DNA of 64,000 nucleotides. It comes from Rhizobacter terrae. GTDB lineage: Bacteria; Pseudomonadota; Gammaproteobacteria; Burkholderiales; Burkholderiaceae_C. The notes below the pieces were generated by a model that ran no database searches, was not told the origin of the DNA, and saw nothing but the letters and a program-made list of their open reading frames with translations. The position numbers and the translations under genes are program-made. The stretch lies in the NCBI RefSeq assembly GCF_003852895.1, contig NZ_QUSW01000004.1:124001-188000 (forward strand), read 5' to 3'. The number at the start of each line of letters is the position of its first letter. Positions within the stretch are counted from its first letter, which is position 1. Positions 56,368-64,000 of the stretch are shown here, in pieces.

Positions 56368-58572
56368 TCAGCGGCGACGCACTGGCTTGGCTGACGACTT
56401 CCTCGCTGCAGCCTTGGCTGCCTTCACCGGATTCGCAGCCCCACCCTTGCCTTTGGACTTGCCTTTCGCAACGGCCTTCACCGCGCGATCGGCCTCCTTC
56501 ACGGCCGCGAGCTCTTCCACGGCCGACTGCTGGCGCCCGATCATCCGGTCACGCCGCGCGCGGATGAGCGCTGCGTCCTCTTCGTTGTCGCGCACCATGC
56601 GGAAGTCGATCTTGCGGCCGTCCAGGTCCACACGGCTGACCTGCACGCGCACACGTGCCCCCACCGTGTAGCGAACGCCGGTGCGCTCGCCGCGAAGCTC
56701 CTGCTTCACCTCGTCGAAGCGGTAGTACTCGCCACCCAGCTCGGTGATGTGCACGAGGCCCTCGACGTACAGCGCATCGAGCGTGACGAAGAGGCCGAAG
56801 CTCGTCACCGCAGTGACGGTGCCGGCGTACTCCTCGCCCAGGTGCTCGCGCATGAACTTGCACTTGAGCCAGGCCTCGACATCGCGCGAAGCTTCGTCGG
56901 CACGACGCTCGTTCGCACTGCAATGCGCGCCCGCGGCTTCCCACACTTCACCCTCGCTCAACTCGGACCTGGCCGGCTTCGCGCCCTTGCGCACCTTGGG
57001 CACGTCGAGGATCTCGCCGGTGCTCAGGTGATAGCGCTTGCTGTGCAGCAAGGCCTTGATGACCCGGTGTACCAAGAGGTCCGGGTAGCGCCGGATGGGG
57101 CTCGTGAAGTGTGTGTAGGCCTCGTAGGCCAGGCCGAAGTGGCCGCTGTTGATCGCGGTGTAGATCGCCTGCTGCATCGAGCGAAGCAGCATCGTGTGGA
57201 TCTGCATCGCATCGGGACGCTCCTTGGTCGCGGCCGCTATCGACTGGAACTCGCCCGGGGTCGGGTCGTCGCTCACCGACAGGCCGATGCCCAGCGACTT
57301 CAGGTAGTTCTGCAGCAGCGACTTCTTCTCGGGCGTCGGCCCTTCGTGCACGCGGTACAGCGCCGGATGCTTGTGCAAGGCGATGAAGTCCGCCGAGCAC
57401 ACGTTGGCCGCGAGCATGCATTCCTCGATCAGCTTGTGCGCTTCGGTGCGCACGCGTGGCACGATCTTCTCGATGCGCCCGTTCTCGTCGCAGACGATCT
57501 GCGTCTCGGTGGTCTCGAAGTCGATGGCGCCGCGCTTGACGCGCGACTTGAGCAGCGCGCGGTAGACCTCGTTGAGGTTGAGCAGGTCGGGCACGAGGTC
57601 CTTGCGGCGCGCCGCCTCGGGTCCGCGCGTGTTCGCGAGGATGGCCGCCACCTCGGTGTAGGTGAAGCGTGCATGCGAGCAGATCACCGCCGGGTAGAAC
57701 TGGTAGGCGTGCAGGTCGCCGGTGGCGGTGATGAGCATGTCGCACACCATCGCCAGGCGATCTTCGTTCGGGTTGAGCGAACACAGCCCGTTGGAGAGCT
57801 TCTCGGGCAGCATCGGAATGACGCGGCGCGGGAAGTACACCGACGTGGCGCGTTCGTACGCGTCTTCGTCGATGGGCTCGCCGGGCTTCACATAGTGGCT
57901 CACGTCGGCAATCGCCACGATGAGCCGGAAGCCCTTGCCGCGGCCCACCTTCGCGGGCTCGCAATACACCGCATCGTCGAAGTCGCGTGCGTCTTCGCCG
58001 TCGATGGTGACCAGCGCCACGTCGGTAAGGTCGATGCGCTGCTTGCGGTCCGCGGGGCGGATCTTGTCGGGCAGCGCTGCAGACTGCGCGAGTGTCTCCG
58101 GCGTGAAGCGATGCGGCACTTCGTACTTGCGCACCGCGATCTCGATCTCCATGCCGGGGTCGTCGATCTCGCCGAGCACTTCGGTCACGCGGCCCATGGG
58201 CTGCGAATACAACGACGGCGCCTCGGTGAGCTCGATGGCCACCACCTGCCCCGCCGTCGCGTTCGCGATGGCGTTCTTCGGCACCATGATGTCCTGCCCG
58301 TAGCGCTTGTCTTCAGGCGCGACGAGCCAGATGCCGCTCTCATGCAGCAGCCGCCCGATGATGGGCGCCTTGCGTCGTTCGAGGATCTCGAGGATGCGTC
58401 CCTCGGGCCGGCCCTTGCGGTCGTAGCGGATGATCCGCGCCTTCACGCGATCGCGATGAAGCACGGCGCGCATCTCTTGCTGCGACAGGTACAGATCGGG
58501 TTGACGGTCGTCACGGATGAGGAATCCATGACCATCACGGTGGCCTTGCACCGTGCCTTCCACTTCACTCAT
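56368..58572 (-). CDS. rnr: Ribonuclease R
   Basis: 3'-to-5' exoribonuclease that degrades structured RNA. The 734-residue protein has N-terminal cold-shock domains (about 1-150), the RNB catalytic domain with DGEDARDFDDAVY holding the metal-binding aspartates, FTSPIRRYPDLLVHR, and a C-terminal S1 domain (about 590-675) followed by a lysine/alanine-rich tail. It is shorter than the E. coli enzyme (813), mainly at the N-terminus, where the helix-turn-helix domain is missing. It is divergent from the tRNA gene. Confidence 0.96.
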   Translation of the reverse strand: MSEVEGTVQGHRDGHGFLIRDDRQPDLYLSQQEMRAVLHRDRVKARIIRYDRKGRPEGRILEILERRKAPIIGRLLHESGIWLVAPEDKRYGQDIMVPKNAIANATAGQVVAIELTEAPSLYSQPMGRVTEVLGEIDDPGMEIEIAVRKYEVPHRFTPETLAQSAALPDKIRPADRKQRIDLTDVALVTIDGEDARDFDDAVYCEPAKVGRGKGFRLIVAIADVSHYVKPGEPIDEDAYERATSVYFPRRVIPMLPEKLSNGLCSLNPNEDRLAMVCDMLITATGDLHAYQFYPAVICSHARFTYTEVAAILANTRGPEAARRKDLVPDLLNLNEVYRALLKSRVKRGAIDFETTETQIVCDENGRIEKIVPRVRTEAHKLIEECMLAANVCSADFIALHKHPALYRVHEGPTPEKKSLLQNYLKSLGIGLSVSDDPTPGEFQSIAAATKERPDAMQIHTMLLRSMQQAIYTAINSGHFGLAYEAYTHFTSPIRRYPDLLVHRVIKALLHSKRYHLSTGEILDVPKVRKGAKPARSELSEGEVWEAAGAHCSANERRADEASRDVEAWLKCKFMREHLGEEYAGTVTAVTSFGLFVTLDALYVEGLVHITELGGEYYRFDEVKQELRGERTGVRYTVGARVRVQVSRVDLDGRKIDFRMVRDNEEDAALIRARRDRMIGRQQSAVEELAAVKEADRAVKAVAKGKSKGKGGAANPVKAAKAAARKSSAKPVRRR

Positions 58573-58606
58573 CAGCTCGGCGCCGACGGAATTTGCGGGA
58601 TTGGGG

Positions 58607-58634
58607 TTTACGTTTGTTTTTTTGATGATAGAAT
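58607..58634 (+). promoter_or_regulatory. Promoter of tRNA-Leu
   Basis: TTTACG (58607-58612, 4 of 6 matches) and TAGAAT (58629-58634, 5 of 6) are 16 bases apart across a T-rich spacer. The tRNA begins 19 bases after the -10 box. Confidence 0.55.
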
Positions 58635-58652
58635 CTCAGACTTTCCTGAAAT

Positions 58653-58737
<85 letters not shown>

Positions 58738-58754
58738 ATAACAAGAAGATGAAG

Positions 58755-58779
58755 AAGGCCGCAGTATGCGGCCTTTTTT
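58755..58779 (+). terminator. Terminator of tRNA-Leu, probably bidirectional
   Basis: A perfect 9-base-pair stem (58755-58763 with 58767-58775) with a three-base loop is followed by a six-T run (58774-58779). On the minus strand the stem is followed by CTTCATCTTCTTG, so it may also end the hpt-side operon. Confidence 0.85.
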
Positions 58780-58861
58780 GTTGGCCTTGCTAATTCGCAG
58801 CACGAGCAGCCACGATCGCGTTTGGGGCAAACCACGTCGCCCCACCGTGTCGAAGTCTTCT

Positions 58862-59383
58862 TCAGATCTCGTACTTCTTCGCAAGACCTTCGGGACGCAG
58901 CGCGTCGTACTCCTCGAAGGGCTGATGAATCCACGGACTCGTGGGCAGCAGCTCGACGAAGTAGTCCGGCGTGTAGCTGGACACACCCTTGGTCCAGATC
59001 ACCGCGGAGCGCAGTTCGCTGATGGAGGGCATGCCGCGCAGGCGGTCCACCACCGCACGCAGGGTCACGCCTGAATCGGCCAGGTCATCCACCAGCAGCA
59101 CGCGGCCCGCAAGTTCGCCCTTGGGCAGCGTGATGTACTTGGCCATGTCCAACCGGCCCTGGATGGTGCCAGCCTCGGCGCGGTACGAGCTCGTGGACAT
59201 GATGCCCAGCGGCTTGTCGAACACGCGCGAGAGGATGTCGCCCGGGCGCATGCCACCGCGCGCCAGGCACAGGATCTGGTCGAACTCCCAGCCTGATGCA
59301 TGCACCTTCAGCGCCAGGCGCTCGGTGAGCATGTGGTATTCGTCCCAAGAGACGTACAGGTGCTTGCCGTCGTCGGTCAGCAT
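58862..59383 (-). CDS. Purine phosphoribosyltransferase (Gpt/Hpt-like)
   Basis: A 173-residue type I phosphoribosyltransferase. The PRPP-binding motif is VLLVDDLADSGVTL, and LCLARGGMRPGDILSRV is the pyrophosphate loop. The C-terminal PWIHQPFEEYD resembles the xanthine-guanine enzyme Gpt more than hypoxanthine enzymes, but base preference cannot be settled from sequence. AAGGAG precedes the ATG. It follows purA by 55 bases, which fits purine salvage next to purine synthesis. Confidence 0.9.
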   Translation of the reverse strand: MLTDDGKHLYVSWDEYHMLTERLALKVHASGWEFDQILCLARGGMRPGDILSRVFDKPLGIMSTSSYRAEAGTIQGRLDMAKYITLPKGELAGRVLLVDDLADSGVTLRAVVDRLRGMPSISELRSAVIWTKGVSSYTPDYFVELLPTSPWIHQPFEEYDALRPEGLAKKYEI

Positions 59384-59438
59384 CGAAACAACTCCTTCAA
59401 TTCATTGGCATCTTCGCCGCGATGCGGCAATGGCGCGC

Positions 59439-61989
<2,551 letters not shown>

Positions 61990-62040
61990 GGGAAATACCG
62001 GGCGGTTAAAACCGGCATTGTACCGGGGTCGAGCCCGGGT

Positions 62041-62238
62041 TCAATTCCAGAAAACGTAGAGTGTTGCCAGGCCCGCTAGCATGCTTGACAGGCCGATGAA
62101 CCTCAACTGCGAGTCGCTCAGCCGCGTGGCGCGCTCGAACAAGGCGCGCCACAGGCGAGGACTGAAGAACGGCAGCAATCCTTCGATGACCAGCATCAGC
62201 GCGAAGGCACCGATGAGCAGGTCGAAGGCCGAATTCAC
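62041..62238 (-). CDS. Small membrane protein, DUF2065
   Basis: A 65-residue protein with two hydrophobic segments (LIGAFALMLVIEGLLPFF and FIGLSSMLAGLATLYVF) around a short basic loop. It matches the DUF2065 family (YjeT-like), which is almost always found beside hflC. Start codon is GTG, overlapping the hflC stop as GTGA. Function unknown; a role with HflKC is inferred from position only. Confidence 0.92.
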   Translation of the reverse strand: MNSAFDLLIGAFALMLVIEGLLPFFSPRLWRALFERATRLSDSQLRFIGLSSMLAGLATLYVFWN

Positions 62239-63152
62239 TTCTTGGTCGCGGCAGCAGGTGATGCAGCCGGCGCGGCACCACCGCTTGCGGAGCCTCGCAT
62301 GGCCTTGAAGAAGTCGGAGTTCGGATCGATCACCATCACGTCGCCCTTGCTGCGGAAGGTGGCACGGTAGGCACCCAGGCTGCGGTAGAAGGCGGCGAAC
62401 TGCGGGTCCTTGCCGAAGGATTCGGCGAACAGCGCCGATGCCTTGGCATCGCCCTCGCCCTGCACCTTCTGCGCGTCGCGGTAGGCCTCGGCCACGATCA
62501 CCTCGCGCTGGCGATCGGCGTCGGCGCGGATCTTTTCCTTCTCCGCTTCACCGGTGGAACGCATCTCGTTGGCCACGCGCTTGCGCTCGGACTCCATGCG
62601 GCGATAGATGGCATCGGTGATGTTGGCGGAGAAGTCCACGCGCTTGATGCGCACGTCGACGATCTCGATGCCGAAGTCCGCCACGTCGCCGGTGAGGCGG
62701 TTGCGCACGTCCTGCATCACCTTGTCGCGCTCGGTGGCCAGCATGGCGCGCACCGTGCGCTTGGTGACTTCCTCGTTGAAGGCCGCCTGCACGATGGGGC
62801 TCAGGCGGTTCTCCAGGTTGCGGATGTCGGCCGTGTTGTTGCGAATGAACTTCTTCGGGTCGGTGATGCGCCACTTGATGAGCCAGTCGATCACCAGGCT
62901 CTTCTTCTCGGCGGTGAAGATGGGGCGCGTCTCGGTGGGGCTGTCCAGCGTCTGCACGCGGCGGTCGAGCATGACCACGTTCTGCAGCGGCGGCGGCAGC
63001 TTGGCCTTCAGCCCCGGCTGGGTGATGACTTCCTTGATCTCACCCAGCGAGTAGATGACCGCGTAGTGCTTCTGGTCGACGATGAACAGCGTCGAGAACA
63101 GGATCATCAGCACGACCAGCGTGCCGGCGACGTAGAAACCAATTCGATTCAT
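62235..63152 (-). CDS. hflC: HflC, subunit of the FtsH-modulating HflKC complex
   Basis: SPFH/prohibitin-family inner-membrane protein of 305 residues that, with HflK, forms a large cage around FtsH protease and limits its activity on membrane proteins. One N-terminal membrane segment (FYVAGTLVVLMILFSTLFIV) is followed by the SPFH domain (YAVIYSLGEIKEVITQPG) and a long charged helix (about 180-245). The C-terminus is alanine-rich. It starts 23 bases after the hflK stop. Confidence 0.97.
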   Translation of the reverse strand: MNRIGFYVAGTLVVLMILFSTLFIVDQKHYAVIYSLGEIKEVITQPGLKAKLPPPLQNVVMLDRRVQTLDSPTETRPIFTAEKKSLVIDWLIKWRITDPKKFIRNNTADIRNLENRLSPIVQAAFNEEVTKRTVRAMLATERDKVMQDVRNRLTGDVADFGIEIVDVRIKRVDFSANITDAIYRRMESERKRVANEMRSTGEAEKEKIRADADRQREVIVAEAYRDAQKVQGEGDAKASALFAESFGKDPQFAAFYRSLGAYRATFRSKGDVMVIDPNSDFFKAMRGSASGGAAPAASPAAATKK

Positions 63153-63175
63153 TGTGTATTCCCCCTCTGCCCTGC

Positions 63176-64000
63176 TCAGCGGCCTTCGCGGTCGCGGCCG
63201 CGCTGGTTGTCGCGTGAACGAACGTCCACCGTGCTCGACTGGGTCGATGCGTTCTCGGCTGGCTGGGGTGCTGGCACCACGTTGACAGACGCGCTGGACT
63301 GCTGCAGCAGCTTGTCCAGCGGCAGGTACAGCAGGTTCGAGTTGTTGCGGCTGTCCACCATCACCTTGGTGACGTTGGAGTAGACCTGCTGCATGGTGTC
63401 GATGTACATGCGGTCTCGCGTCACGACAGGCGCCTTGCGGTATTCCTCCAGCACCTTGCTGAAGCGCTCGGCATCGCCTTCGGCCTGTGCGACCACGCGG
63501 GCCTTGTAGGCCTCGGCTTCCTGGCGCAGCCGTGCAGCCGTGCCCTGGGCCTTGGGGATCACGTCATTGGCGTAGGCCTGGCCTTCGTTCTTCAGGCGCT
63601 CGCGGTCTGCGCCGGCCTTGAAGGCGTCGTCGAAGGCCGCCTGCACCTGCTCGGGTGCCTGCACGTTCTGCACGTTCACGTTGGCGATGACGATCCCGGT
63701 GTTCAGGCGGTCGAGCTGCTGCTGGATGGACTTCACCAGCGCCGCGGCGATGGCATCACGCTGCTCGTACAGCACCTGGTCCATGGCGTTCTTGCCGACG
63801 ATCTCGCGGATCGCCGACTCGGCAGCCAGGGTCACCGCGTCTTCCGGATCCTTGTTCTCGAACAGGAAGGCGCGCGCGTCCTTGAGGCGGTACTGCACCG
63901 TGAAGCGGATGTCCACGATGTTCTCGTCCTGGGTCAGCATGGACGAATCACGCAGCCCGGTGGCCGCCACCAGGGTGTTGCGGCCGATGTCCTTGGAACG
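63176..64000 (-). CDS. hflK: HflK, N-terminus beyond window edge
   Basis: The C-terminal 274 codons of HflK, partner of HflC; the frame is open to the right edge, so the N-terminal membrane anchor and glycine-rich region are missing. The visible part covers most of the SPFH domain (LTQDENIVDIRFTVQYRLKD, AESAIREIVGKNAMDQVLYE) and the helical region (QVQAAFDDAFKAGADRERLK, AQAEGDAERFSKVLEEY), and ends in a charged arginine-rich tail. First gene seen of the hflK-hflC-DUF2065-hisZ-purA-phosphoribosyltransferase chain. Confidence 0.96.
   Translation of the reverse strand, partial: RSKDIGRNTLVAATGLRDSSMLTQDENIVDIRFTVQYRLKDARAFLFENKDPEDAVTLAAESAIREIVGKNAMDQVLYEQRDAIAAALVKSIQQQLDRLNTGIVIANVNVQNVQAPEQVQAAFDDAFKAGADRERLKNEGQAYANDVIPKAQGTAARLRQEAEAYKARVVAQAEGDAERFSKVLEEYRKAPVVTRDRMYIDTMQQVYSNVTKVMVDSRNNSNLLYLPLDKLLQQSSASVNVVPAPQPAENASTQSSTVDVRSRDNQRGRDREGR

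Overview
The window is a GC-rich bacterial chromosome segment with almost no non-coding space. The HisZ regulatory subunit, the short ATPase-subunit-free histidine branch implied by it, the hflK-hflC-DUF2065-hisZ-purA order, the ppsA/ppsR pair and the protein sequences themselves all suggest a betaproteobacterium of the order Burkholderiales, most likely Comamonadaceae (Ramlibacter/Variovorax-like). The genus is inference. I see no insertion sequence, prophage, integrase, CRISPR array or rRNA operon. The segment is essentially core genome with a few poorly understood genes.

Layout, left to right. 1-7.3 kb: the partial gene of a phospholipase D-like protein (C-terminus outside the window), nadB, an unrecognised two-part protein with a roadblock-like C-terminus, then a soluble triple-PAS histidine kinase followed by a double-receiver response regulator. 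7.4-17 kb: clpB behind a sigma32-like promoter, then one long leftward gene chain read alaA-hom-thrC-mobB-moeA-moaD-moaE-crcB (alanine/threonine synthesis running into molybdenum cofactor synthesis and fluoride export). 17-20 kb: rightward Mth938-like gene, bcp peroxiredoxin and a PIN-PhoH protein preceded by a promoter and a perfect intrinsic terminator. 20-28 kb: secreted M3 metallopeptidase, prpE, an NlpC/P60 cell-wall hydrolase, a second molybdenum-cofactor group (moaA-mobA, then a GNAT gene) and a PEP-CTERM surface protein. 28-37 kb: ppsA, an HD-GYP protein and ppsR, then a 1240-residue membrane protein I cannot assign.

37-52 kb is the large conserved envelope/translation chain, read leftward: rpsB-tsf-pyrH-frr-uppS-cdsA-dxr-rseP-bamA-skp-lpxD-fabZ-lpxA-lpxB-rnhB and an rRNA/tRNA methyltransferase. 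It links ribosome components, isoprenoid and phospholipid precursors, outer-membrane protein assembly and lipid A synthesis. 52-56 kb: a divergent amidase, a DadA-like oxidoreductase and the NAD(P)HX repair enzyme nnr. 56-64 kb: rnr, tRNA-Leu(CAG), a phosphoribosyltransferase, purA, hisZ, a DUF2065 gene, hflC and the C-terminal part of hflK, which runs off the right edge.

The strongest candidates for something undescribed are the 1240-residue membrane protein (33110-36832), the HD-GYP gene set between ppsA and ppsR, the short promoter-to-terminator unit ahead of phoH, and the two unassigned proteins near the left edge. Start codons were chosen from ribosome binding sites, overlap with neighbours and family N-termini; many long antisense reading frames in this GC-rich DNA were rejected as shadows.
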